64,000 nucleotides of DNA. It comes from Apoda limacodes (Eukaryota; Arthropoda; Insecta; Lepidoptera; Limacodidae). Each line of letters starts with the position of its first letter. Position 1 is the stretch's first letter. This document shows positions 1 through 8,768 of the stretch, piece by piece. The notes beneath the pieces were generated by a model. It ran no database searches and was not told where the DNA came from. It saw only the letters and a program-made list of their open reading frames with translations. The DNA lies in NCBI GenBank assembly GCA_946406115.1, contig OX291550.1, positions 21,552,722 to 21,616,721 of the forward strand, in the 5' to 3' direction. The position numbers and the translations under genes are program-made.

Positions 1-622
1 GCTCACCCCGGTTCGTGTACATACCGAAGAATAACTTGATGCACATCAGGTATAACCATTACATTATCATTGCAGCCAAAGCTAATTATGTAATTTCAGG
101 AACCAATCGCAACAACAAGCTACCAAAAACACTAGGCTAAAGCTTAGCATTAGGACAAAGAGTGTAGGATGACATCCATTTACACAGACACAGCAATGAC
201 ACTGTCAAGAGAGCACACCCTGATGAGCAGGACGAATTTAATTCCGCTAAACCATTTATGTGCTAAGTATTATGTACCAATGGAACAGACTAGGAATTCA
301 GTTGCGCCCCATTCTTGGAGTGTAATAAACATGGGAATGCAAAAAGTAAGACGAAATAAGCTTCTTCTGCATAATGTAACTTCAGTCGTAAAGTATAAAT
401 GTTTTTTTTCGGTTTCTTAGCCGGTGACCACATTATATAATATGATCAAGAATTCAGTTTAAGTATACAAAAATTTAAAAAATATACTTTATTTGATCGA
501 ATAACGACAGAAAAAGTGCAAATTAGATTATTTATGTAATATTTAGTATCCATTGCAACTTTCAGGAATGCTTTTTGGGCAAGTGCGTTGAAAATCAATT
601 ATTGAATTTGCCCTCCTTATGT
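1..622. other. Left flank, no gene recognised
   Basis: AT-rich sequence up to the target duplication of the LTR element. An 83-codon open stretch at 169-420 has no recognisable motif and no splice or start context worth trusting. I see no repeat shared with the rest of the window. Confidence 0.5.
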
Positions 623-626
623 ATAT
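623..626. repeat. Target-site duplication, left copy (ATAT)
   Basis: The four bases before the first LTR base (TG at 627) are ATAT, and the same four bases follow the last base of the 3' LTR (10108-10111). A 4-bp duplication is usual for Ty3/gypsy integrases. ATAT is low-complexity, so the match alone is weak, but it agrees with TG..CA termini on both LTRs. Confidence 0.8.
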
Positions 627-1953
627 TGTGAGGACCCCGATACCTAATAAAATTCAGTTATATACTTATTACGTACATCATGTTTTATTCAAGTCTCCAA
701 AAATAAGTCGGTTAAAAATCCAACATCATACGCAGCAGGTATAAAACATAGGCGACCCAAAAGACCCCTGTAGCTTCAATTAGCAATTGTTGCAGTCATT
801 TAAAGTTATTTTTTGTAGAAGATTCTAAAAACGGGCCACGCTTTCGGAGTAATGCGAAACACATGTGTCAGACTCGGGTAAGTTTGCGTGGGAAAAAAAA
901 CAAGACGCGCGAAGATACGTAAGCGTGAGTAGCGGAGCGTGCTGTAGTGGTCCCTATCACTCTAACGAACGTGCACTGGCGGAGCCAATCCGAGTGACGA
1001 GTCGAGATAGCTAGCAAAGAGGAAGGATGAAGATAAACTTTAAACGAGTTACAGAGTATGCTGGTATAGTTGTCTACAGTGAAAAATATGGCGCGAAAAG
1101 AGGAAGAGAGCATAGAAAATGGGAAGGTTGGGACAGTCAATTTTTGGCAACGGTTGGCAGTGGTCAGCTTTTGAGTTAAGTATCTTAGATCTTCATCTGA
1201 CTCATAATTGCAATTGTTTTAATTTGTGTACTAACGTTTTTATCCTGACAGTTCTGATTTACTCCAGGCTCGGAGAGCCCATCCTAACCCGTAATTTAAT
1301 TAACGTAAATAACTATTCGACACTTATTGTAATTTTGTGAGAACTTTTGTTTGTTTCTAAGTGTCGTATTTTCAGACTGTAAAGTAGTTTGGTCTAGATA
1401 GTCCTTGTGTAAAAAAGGAAAGCGCTTTTCGGAAAGGCCTTTCTGGATTGAGGGTGATTGACCTTCTACCATCTTCGGTCATTCATTGGGCAAGTCTTAA
1501 TTTCTGATCTCTGAAGCCTAAACTTCGTGGAACAGAAATTACGACTTTGGAGACAAGGAAAGGACTATCTATTTTCCCAAAAGGGAGATTTTTCTTTTGC
1601 AGCAGACAACGTCTTTTGTGTTCAAAATATATACACTTGTATTTGTACCAATTCCAGGTGAATAAAACGAGATAAAAGAGTGGATAATTTCTGGTAGTAC
1701 GAGTTTTCAAGGGAGATACACAACATAGCTGAGCTGAAACGAGAGAGAGAGAGAGAAATAGGGAGAGTCTACGCACGACTGTAAACCAGTAAGTGGAATT
1801 ACCATAATCTAGTTTAGGAATCATAGGCACTATATACAATATAGGTGTAGGTTTAATAATTGGTTATCGATAAACAACTCTCCGCGTCTTTACGTCCGTA
1901 ATTTAAAACAAAGTAGCGTCAATCAATTCATTAAGCCCATAGGACCCCTTACA
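627..1953 (+). repeat. 5' LTR (1327 bp)
   Basis: It starts TGTGAGGACC and ends CTTACA, and matches 8769-10107 almost base for base. Three differences are visible: a 14-bp stretch missing here near 893, one substitution near 1382 (AAAG here, AACG in the 3' copy), and a small cluster of changes in the last 20 bases. It holds a GA-rich run near 1740-1757. An AATAAA at 1661-1666 is a candidate polyadenylation signal, and a second lies near the LTR start. Open stretches inside it on both strands recur in the 3' copy only because the LTRs are identical. Confidence 0.95.
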
Positions 1954-1956
1954 AAG

Positions 1957-1976
1957 TGGTTCCGCTCCCAGGGATC
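1957..1976 (+). promoter_or_regulatory. Candidate tRNA primer-binding site
   Basis: Three bases after the 5' LTR comes TGGTTCCGCTCCCAGGGATC. It starts with TGG, the complement of a tRNA CCA end. Its reverse complement reads like a tRNA T-arm/acceptor strand (GATCCCTGGGAGC). I do not assign the primer tRNA from memory. Confidence 0.7.
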
Positions 1977-2820
1977 TTTGTGTAAAATTCAAAGTATTAA
2001 TTTTGAATCAAAGAAAAAAAAATCTGTAAGTTACTACGGTTTCTAAGAAAAAAAAATCAACACAACGTAAAATATATTTTATTGCATTAAATACAAAATA
2101 ACTATTTAAAAGTAATACCTAGGTTACTAGTGAGTTCTAGATTCAACACGAAAACAGACGATCCATTGAGCCATTTTGAAAACTAAAAGTAAACGACTAA
2201 ACAATTAAATAAATAAGTTACTACGGTTAAAACACAACGACTAAATATCTAAATAAACAAGAAATTTTACAATAAATAAAACTTCATTTATTTAAATCAA
2301 AACTAACAATTTTATTAAATAATTAAATAGGCGGTGAAAAACCAACAGTATAAAGTTTAGGTATTTCAATTTCGAATCTAACTGTTAAAAGCAAACTTAG
2401 AATTTGATCAACAAACTTGTGTCTATTATAGGTATCCAAGAAACAACGCAGGTTTACCAATAACATAATTCTATTGAACCGCAGGTGTGCGACGGGCTTA
2501 TCTCTAAAATATTTACTAATATTTTTTTGTCCTCAGTACAATAGATACGGCAGGGAATTTAGGCTGTAAAACTGGTGTGATAAAATTGTGAGATTTTGCA
2601 GGAATTACTTTATCAGTGAAGTGATCTTTAGAAAGTTTATAGCAGTTAGTGATAGGTTTCGGTTTTGTATGGTTTATTGTAGAGTTAAGCAGAGTCCGTT
2701 ATAATAAGTCAGATCTTGTGGGAAAAGTGATTGTTTAAGAATTTTTCTTACACTAATTTCGATAGTTACGGATTTACAACGAATAGTTTCACTTTAGGAG
2801 GGGAGACCTAACTAATAATT
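1977..2820 (+). other. Untranslated leader of the LTR element
   Basis: An AT-rich, stop-filled region of about 0.84 kb between the primer-binding site and the gag start codon. It should carry the 5' untranslated RNA and probably packaging signals, but no specific structure was identified. Confidence 0.6.
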
Positions 2821-3966
2821 ATGGCGAGACGAGTTCTGTCTAGGAGGGGTAGACGATCTAATTTGTTAGAGTCTGAACAGGTAGCAGAGTGCAGTGTACC
2901 CAGTAACGTGACAGGAAGTCTAGATTTAGGTATGAAATTAGACGAAATACTTAAACGACTAGAAAAGTTAGAGAATAGGCAGGAAAATTATAGCAATCGG
3001 AGTGAATTCAGTGGTAGTAACCAAACTTCAGTGTTAAGTAATGAAGTATTCGCGAGCTCAGAAACAAGGTCGGAGTTAGTAGGCAGTTCTTCGGGTCAAA
3101 ACCAGACGATATGTATTCTCAAACCTACGCCAGAGAAACCGAACTTTAACGGATCGGACAACCCGGTAAATTTCATAAAAAAATTAAAACAATATATAAA
3201 CTTGACTAAAGGTGACGGTACGGGTCTTGACATAGCTATGCAATGCCTGAAAGGGTCGGCATACGATATTTTATCACTTTACCAGCACAATTGGCGAAAT
3301 TTTAATGACTTCGAAGCTAGTTTTTTGGAAGTATTCTGGAACAAAAGTGAGCAGGAAAAAATAAAATACAAACTTATTAATAGCTCTTACAATATCAGCT
3401 CGGGTTTGACTATGGAAGAATATATTTCCAAGCAGATTAGTGTAGGGAAAAATCTTACTATACCCTTCACGGAAGATGACCTGGTTAATTGCGTGATGCG
3501 TCATTTCTCGGCCAATATACAGACGCATTGGTTCGCGCGAAATGACAATAGCACGATAATGAATGCAATTAGGTTTATAAGGGATATAGAGCGCAATGTG
3601 ACCTTTCGCAACGAAAACCTGCTTAAGGCTCCGCAGGCAAAGTATACTAGGAACAGTTCTGAGACGTTTCAGAAACGAGGATATCAGCCTCATAGGGCGG
3701 ACAGATCTATAGGTATAGGGTTACAGACGAACACGATACAAGCCAGGCCGTCGTATCGCGGAAGAGTTTCAGCCAGAGGTCGCGGGAATAGGCGTGCGCG
3801 CGGGAACTATTTTAGGCAAAATAATAGGTATACAGGGCGTGAACAGTACAGGGCAATCGATTTCATTGCATCTAGTAATGAGGCTAATAATGATGTGAGG
3901 CCGTCTACCAATTCAAATATTCAAAACGTAAAATCTTGCAGTGGGGAAAATAGTACAAAAAACTAA
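2821..3966 (+). CDS. gag: Gag polyprotein (381 aa), intact
   Basis: This is the structural capsid protein of the LTR element; it should assemble cytoplasmic particles around the element RNA. About residues 38-60 are heptad-like and charged (DEILKRLEKLENRQEN), a likely short coiled coil. Residues of about 100-260 match the general retrotransposon Gag core: a FNGSDNPVNFIKKLKQYI start, a CLKGSAYDIL segment, then a W..F..F..F stretch. The C-terminal third carries a basic arginine/glycine box (RGRVSARGRGNRRARG, near residue 315) that could bind RNA. No CCHC zinc knuckle is present, so the RG box may replace it. The ATG at 2821 is preceded by stops and an A-rich context. The frame ends with TAA at 3964-3966, directly after the A AAA AAC slippery heptamer. 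No lesion is seen, in contrast to pol. Confidence 0.9.
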   Translation: MARRVLSRRGRRSNLLESEQVAECSVPSNVTGSLDLGMKLDEILKRLEKLENRQENYSNRSEFSGSNQTSVLSNEVFASSETRSELVGSSSGQNQTICILKPTPEKPNFNGSDNPVNFIKKLKQYINLTKGDGTGLDIAMQCLKGSAYDILSLYQHNWRNFNDFEASFLEVFWNKSEQEKIKYKLINSSYNISSGLTMEEYISKQISVGKNLTIPFTEDDLVNCVMRHFSANIQTHWFARNDNSTIMNAIRFIRDIERNVTFRNENLLKAPQAKYTRNSSETFQKRGYQPHRADRSIGIGLQTNTIQARPSYRGRVSARGRGNRRARGNYFRQNNRYTGREQYRAIDFIASSNEANNDVRPSTNSNIQNVKSCSGENSTKN

Positions 3967-4001
3967 CGTTAGTTGACGATAATAGCCTCGATCGGTCAAC
4001 T
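3957..4001 (+). promoter_or_regulatory. -1 programmed ribosomal frameshift signal, gag to pol
   Basis: Gag codons read AC A.AAA.AAC.TAA, so the heptamer A AAA AAC at 3957-3963 sits in the canonical X XXY YYZ register just before the stop. Seven bases later AGTTGAC (3971-3977) pairs perfectly with GTCAACT (3995-4001). GAT/ATC can extend the stem past one bulged G (3994), leaving a 10-nt loop. The -1 frame is open from 3954 through the protease to 4871, which is exactly where Gag-Pol needs to go. No clear pseudoknot partner was found. Confidence 0.85.
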
Positions 4002-4874
4002 CATGTAAATATAGGAAGGGGTGGCAATACGATAGTTTGTGACGAAATGGATGAAAGAACGAATGCATTAATAAATGCGTATAAATATATGTGTAAGATG
4101 GGTTGGAAGCCAGGTTTGGGCCTAGGTAAAGAACTGTGTGGATCTAGGCATACTGTGTGTTCGGAAATCCAAGCACGGATGAATGGAACGAATGAGATCA
4201 GCTTAATAATTGATTTACTGTCACAATTAAAATTCGATGAAAATTATATATGTGAAGACAGCAGTATAAAGTGCATAGCGTGTATGCAGTGTTGCTCGCC
4301 AGAAATGAACTTAATATTTAGTGAACTATTTGATGACGACGATGAGATGGACATGATCATGGCTTTGCCGCAATTACCAATATTAAAAGCGGAGATTAAT
4401 GGTAGGAAAGTTTGTGGGTTAATCGATTCGGGTAGCCAAGTCACGTGTATTTCGCGGGACCTGTATAACGAAATAGTATCTAGTGGTATTAAATTACCAT
4501 CAGTACCAATTCCTTCAGTACAGATACAAGGTGCTTTTGGATCTAAGTCTGAAAAAATTACGAATATGATCTTAATAACGTTAAGTGTGAATGGTGTTGA
4601 AATTGATACTCCAGTCTTAGTTATGAATAGATTACCTAAACCATTAATACTGGGATATGATTGGCTAGAAAGAATGAAAGCGCGATTAATATGTGGGCCG
4701 GAAAAATTACTATACATGGAACAGTTAGGTATAAAAATACAGGTTGATACTACATTTCAGGAGGGGGGAAACCTGGATGTGGAGTTACTAAATTGTTTTC
4801 TAAGTCAGGCAAAGGTCAGTGAGGAGGCAAATTTAGAACAAAATATTAAGACGCATATAGAATCGGTAGGTTAA
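3963..4874 (+). CDS. pol segment 1: G-patch-like motif and aspartic protease
   Basis: Reached by -1 frameshifting; the first ATG of this frame is at 4047 and is probably not used as a start. Numbered from that ATG, residues 19-32 (GWKPGLGLGKELCG) fit the G-patch pattern of spaced glycines. A cysteine cluster follows at 76-83 (CIACMQCC). The aspartic protease has its active-site triplet at D127-S-G129 (LIDSGSQ), and a second family motif, LILGYDWL, lies near residue 200. The enzyme would act as a dimer to cut Gag and Gag-Pol. G-patches sit C-terminal to protease in betaretroviruses; here the motif lies N-terminal to it. The segment stops at TAA 4872-4874, although the same frame stays open beyond into RT. 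Confidence 0.85.
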   Translation, partial: LTLVDDNSLDRSTHVNIGRGGNTIVCDEMDERTNALINAYKYMCKMGWKPGLGLGKELCGSRHTVCSEIQARMNGTNEISLIIDLLSQLKFDENYICEDSSIKCIACMQCCSPEMNLIFSELFDDDDEMDMIMALPQLPILKAEINGRKVCGLIDSGSQVTCISRDLYNEIVSSGIKLPSVPIPSVQIQGAFGSKSEKITNMILITLSVNGVEIDTPVLVMNRLPKPLILGYDWLERMKARLICGPEKLLYMEQLGIKIQVDTTFQEGGNLDVELLNCFLSQAKVSEEANLEQNIKTHIESVG

Positions 4875-6050
4875 TCGGACGAATATAGGTCATATTTAAT
4901 ACCTATCCTATTAAAAAACAAAGAAACGTTTTCACCAAAATTAGGTAGAACTAACAAATATGTTCATAAAATAAAAATGACCGATAACACACCTTTTGTT
5001 AAAAGAACATATCCTATACCAATTTCACATAGGGCAAAGATAGCTGAAAAATTGAACGAACTGGAAGGTTTAGGTATTATTAGAAAGCAAGCGACGCAAT
5101 TTAGTAGTCCTCTTACGTATACAATGAAAAAGGACGGATCGGTTCGGTTATTGTTAGACGCTCGTGAGTTCAATCGCAGGACTGAAGCTGACACGGAGAC
5201 GCCACAACTAACATCGGAAATACTTCAGTCGTTTCAGGGGGTCAAATATATTAGTTTGATTGACCTGAAAAATTCATATTTTCAGGTGCCTTTAAGTGAT
5301 GACTCGGTTCAGTATACAGGTTTCTCCTTTATGGGAACGACATATGTTTATGTTGTTCTTCCACAAGGTCTGAAAAGCTCTTTAGGTTCTCTTAGTCGGG
5401 CTATGAACATAGTGCTAGGGCCGTCAGTTAGCGACTATTGTGTGTCATATGTAGACGATATAGTGGTATATACGAGGACAAACATTTTTGATCATTTAGA
5501 ACACTTAGACATAGTATTATCAAAATTACGCGAGGCCAACATGACATGTAACTTAGAAAAATGTGAGTTTATTAAGACCGAAGTAAAGTTGTTAGGGCAC
5601 ATCGTAAATACCGAAGGCGTAAAAATGGACCCGGAGAAAACAAAGGCTATTCGTGAATTCCCAGCCCCTAGGACAGTTAAACAATTACGAGCATTTTTAG
5701 GGCTCACAAATTATTTTAGAAAGTTTGTCGATAGCTACGGGGAGGAGACAAAGCCATTGTGTAGATTGTTAAAAAAGGACGTGCAGTTTAAATGGACCCA
5801 TGTAGAAAACGAGTGTTTTGAACGAGTAAAGGGATTGGTTTTAGATACGATAATGTTATCTCACCCTATTACCGGAAAGGATTTTTACGTACAGACTGAC
5901 GGAAGCCTTATTGCGATAGCGGGGTATGTGTATCAATTAGATGACAACAATGAACCGATGGTGTTAGGGTTTGTCAGTAAAGCGCTGACTGAAACTGAAA
6001 AAAGATGGTCTGTAAGCGAAATAGAATTTTACGCGATTATATATTGTTGA
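4875..6050 (+). pseudogene. pol segment 2: reverse transcriptase and start of RNase H
   Basis: Same frame as the protease, resuming directly after the TAA at 4872-4874. It starts with the usual pre-RT stretch (LLKNKETFSPKLGRTNKYVH). Counted from the Met at 4977, the catalytic residues are D96 (SLIDLKNSYFQV) and D160-D161 within YVDD (158-161). LLGHIVNTEG and LRAFLGLTNYFRKF are standard thumb/connection motifs. The RNase H fold begins at VQTDGS, with its first catalytic Asp, and reaches the Glu in SEIEFYAIIY. It is then cut by TGA at 6048-6050, where related elements continue with a KKF motif. The two stops flank an otherwise intact RT. Confidence 0.9.
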
Positions 6051-6476
6051 AAAAAGTTTGAAACTTATTTAATAGGAGCTAAGGTCATAATCCGCACTGA
6101 CCATAAAAGCTTAAGTTTTATATACACGTGGAAATTTTTAAATGCGCGAATGATCAGGTGGGTGCATTTTTTAAACCAATTTAATTATAAAATCGAACAC
6201 GTTAGCGGACGGATGAATACTACGGCTGATATATTAAGTCGCTATTTAGAGGGGACAGAACAAGAAAATAAAGTTCCATGTCCACAGTTGTTATTATTTC
6301 ATGCGTCGAACCAGAAAACCATATTAGAACGATTAGAGAAAATAGAGGACTTACAGAACGAAGATCCAGAGTGCAGTATTATAAAAAGGGGATTAACTTT
6401 AAATCCAATAGTAGAAAACGTAGTTAGCCCATACAGTGGAATCTATAGATTGGAAAACAATATAATATTTTCTTGA
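6051..6476 (+). pseudogene. pol segment 3: RNase H C-terminal half and linker
   Basis: In frame with segment 2 but after the TGA. KKFETYLIGAKVIIRTDHKS carries the third RNase H Asp, and NTTADILSRY carries the fourth. A linker toward the integrase follows (ERLEKIEDLQNEDPE, then YRLENNIIF). The frame ends at TGA 6474-6476. Integrase continues in another frame from about 6470, a net one-base loss at a short T run. Confidence 0.85.
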
Positions 6477-6727
6477 GCGCTAATAGTAAAAATAAACGGT
6501 TGGTGATTCCTGAAAGTTTAAGAGAAGAATTAATTATTTCCGTACATGAAAAGTTAGGTCATTTTGGAAGAAAAAAGGTGCTTGACTGTATGAGAAAACG
6601 ATACTACTTTCCCAAAATGAAAACTGTTATAGGTAGGGTGTTAGAAGCATGTGACAACGTCAAAAATCGAAACAACAGGTTAAAAATTATACGGGACCAT
6701 GCATACCAGTTATACCAAAAGAAATAG
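6473..6727 (+). pseudogene. pol segment 4: integrase N-terminal zinc finger (damaged)
   Basis: The integrase HHCC domain. The two histidines are visible in VHEKLGHFG and the first cysteine in LEACDNV; the frame reads Val where the second cysteine is expected. The one-base loss that moves the frame falls on this same codon (near 6659), so the finger defect and the frameshift are probably one event. The sequence after about 6662 in this frame is out of register and stops at TAG 6725-6727. Confidence 0.8.
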
Positions 6728-7023
6728 GTGAGATAGTTTTCGCAGACATTTTAGGTCCATTGGTGAAGGGACAATTTGGCATGCAATACGTCTATGTCAT
6801 GCAAGATGCGTTTAGCAAACTGATAAAATTGTTTCCATTGCGCAAGGCTACCGGACGCGCGGTACTAAGTCAGACCAAAAAGTTTCATTCTGAATTACCA
6901 ATAAAAAGGATAGTCACCGATAATGGGGCGCAGTTCGTTTCGCGAGTGTGGGAAGAAGGACTTCGGAATCTAGGTATAGAATATCACATACCAGTGTCTT
7001 TAACCCGTCACCGAATTCAGTAG
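6660..7023 (+). pseudogene. pol segment 5: integrase catalytic core, first part
   Basis: Frame 1 is open from about 6660. It carries the first catalytic Asp in IVFADILGPL and the second in RIVTDNGAQF, the usual D..D of the retroviral/Ty3 integrase DDE core. The Glu lies in the next segment, in another frame. The homologous sequence leaves this frame near 7000; the frame itself stops at TAG 7021-7023. Confidence 0.85.
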
Positions 7024-7559
7024 AAAGAGTAAATCGCGAATTGAACCGACTGTTTAGGTCCTATTGTAATAAAAATCACAAAGGTTGGGTCAATATTCTA
7101 TCACAGGTAGAAAATACTTACAATAACACGATGCATTCTAGTACAGGATTTTCTCCGTACGAAGTAATCAACGGAAAGAGCTTAGAGTTACCGGAAGACA
7201 AAATACTAGGAAAACACGGAATAGACAGTTTTATGAACTTAGATCGAGAACAGATTATATCAATAGCTCGTGATAATATCGTAAAATCAGCGGAAAAAAG
7301 AAAGACAACATATAATAAACGTCACAATTTACTGACCCTACAAATAGGAGACCTAGTTAAAATTAAAACGTTCCCAAAATCAAACAAAGCAAAAGGGTTA
7401 ATGCGTAAATTCTCCTTATTGTTTGAGGGACCGTATGTTATAGGCGCCGCACACAATAATAATGTATACACTATTGTCGACCCTAAAACCGATAAAATAA
7501 GAGGAAATTACAACGTAAGGCACATATTTAGGTATTATGGCACTATCAAAGAGGACTAA
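7000..7559 (+). pseudogene. pol segment 6: integrase core end and GPY/F C-terminal module
   Basis: It begins with PSPNSVERVNRELN, which holds the catalytic Glu of the DDE triad. A helical region follows (AEKRKTTYNKRHNLLTLQIGDLVKIK), then FEGPYVIGAAHNNNVYTIVD, the GPY/F DNA-binding module typical of Ty3/gypsy integrases. There is no chromodomain after it. The frame ends with TAA at 7557-7559, which looks like the natural pol terminus. Confidence 0.85.
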
Positions 7560-8757
7560 AGTTATTCCATTAAACCATTGTTTTAAAATGAGTGTTAGAT
7601 AGCGCTGTGTCTGTCTATGTGGAGAGATGTGTTCGGCCAAACAGCTCAATCTTGAAAGTATTTAGACGGGGCCCCGCGAACTAGGAAATTACATACATGT
7701 TATTATAACAAGTACGCTCAAGCATAATTACGCGAAGCCGCTACCGGCCTGTCTATCACGGCAGGACGGGGTTGAGATAATTATGGCTAGAAGGTACCAA
7801 GCTATAATACTAAAGAGCACAAGTGCATAGAGAAAAAAAAAAAAGAGAAAAAAAACGTACACTGAGTGCACGGTTTTAGTAACTGTGGCCAGTGGGTACA
7901 AGTTAGCGAGTTAAACTGTTTGGGACTGGATAACATTTCTTCACACACACAGACAAAATAATGAGAAATAGTTGAACCTGTACTTCAATGAAGTCTGAAT
8001 TTACTGCAACGGAATCCACCGCTTCGTGAAATATAACCCGCTTGACAGTAAATAATAAAGTAGTTCAGTAAGGGCATCGTAAAAGCTTTTATAGCATGTT
8101 AGACTAAGACTAGATTTAAGAGGTGTGTAGCTTGGAATGTATTATATATAATTGTAATTGAGCTAGAAATAGAACCTTATGCAAGCTTGTGTATATATGT
8201 ATATAGCAGTGTTTTATGACAGCGATGAATTCCCGAGCGAACGATTTCATGACTAAAGAAATGAGGAAACAAAAACAAGTCGAAGCCGATAACATAATGA
8301 TAACAAATACAATCAAATCTAAATTCAATGAACCTATCACGATTCGTGCAAAACTTAGTCAGAATGTATTGTTTGGAATCTAAAATACAAAAGGGTATAA
8401 ATACGTCTAGGAAAAAAGGGACCCACACACAATTAGGAAAACCGTCGTATTTTGATACCTACATTAAAGTTATAGACCGCGCGTACATAGGTGAAATGGA
8501 TCGTAATGTTTTTCATTTTGTACACCAATATTAAGGTCATACTAATTATTCAAGTTCTGTACGTAGGATTTTGCCAAAAAGCAAGTAATATTAAAACGAC
8601 ACAGGGAACGTCGGCAATTGACAATCAGGCACGTACTGTATAAGGAAATATTCTACCAAAGTACGAACGTCTCACATCTACATAAGAAAGTTACATTTGT
8701 AGTAGGTTAGATCTACGCAGAGCCCATAAAGTTACTATCACAACTTTACGGATCTGC
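7560..8757 (+). other. Post-pol region, no env gene
   Basis: About 1.2 kb between the pol stop and the polypurine tract. Nothing longer than about 70 codons is open on the plus strand (best 8328-8534, 68 codons, no signal peptide or membrane segment). No splice-fed env-like frame, furin-type site or transmembrane anchor could be recognised. It may be an ordinary long 3' untranslated region or an eroded third gene. Confidence 0.6.
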
Positions 8758-8768
8758 GAGGAGGGGAA
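8758..8768 (+). promoter_or_regulatory. Polypurine tract (plus-strand primer)
   Basis: GAGGAGGGGAA lies immediately before the TG of the 3' LTR. A purine run at this place primes plus-strand DNA synthesis in LTR retroelements. Confidence 0.85.

Larger units (their letters stand above)
3963..7559 (+). pseudogene. pol: pol gene, broken by two stops and three frameshifts
   Basis: The order is G-patch-like motif, protease, reverse transcriptase, RNase H, integrase zinc finger, integrase core, GPY/F module. It begins in the -1 frame relative to gag. In-frame stops are TAA at 4872-4874 (between protease and RT) and TGA at 6048-6050 (inside RNase H). The reading frame then moves three times, near 6468-6473, near 6656-6662 and near 6997-7006. 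Each is a net loss of one base, and the first and third lie beside T runs. Every catalytic domain is still recognisable, so decay is slight. The lesions may be mutations or assembly indels. The pieces are described separately below. Confidence 0.9.

Noticed and set aside
868..1839. Open stretches of 70-118 codons inside the LTR, repeated identically at 8967-9995
   Set aside because: They recur only because the LTRs are copies. No motif, both strands, and LTR function explains the sequence.
3274..3693. 139-codon minus-strand frame across gag
   Set aside because: Antisense shadow of an intact gag with clear plus-strand motifs.
4872..4874. Programmed stop-codon readthrough at the protease/RT border
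   Set aside because: A TAA with no obvious readthrough context or downstream structure. The -1 signal at 3957 already explains Gag-Pol, and other pol lesions exist, so a nonsense change or an error is simpler.
8328..8534. 68-codon frame as an env remnant
   Set aside because: No signal peptide, membrane anchor or cleavage site, and short. Not supportable as env.
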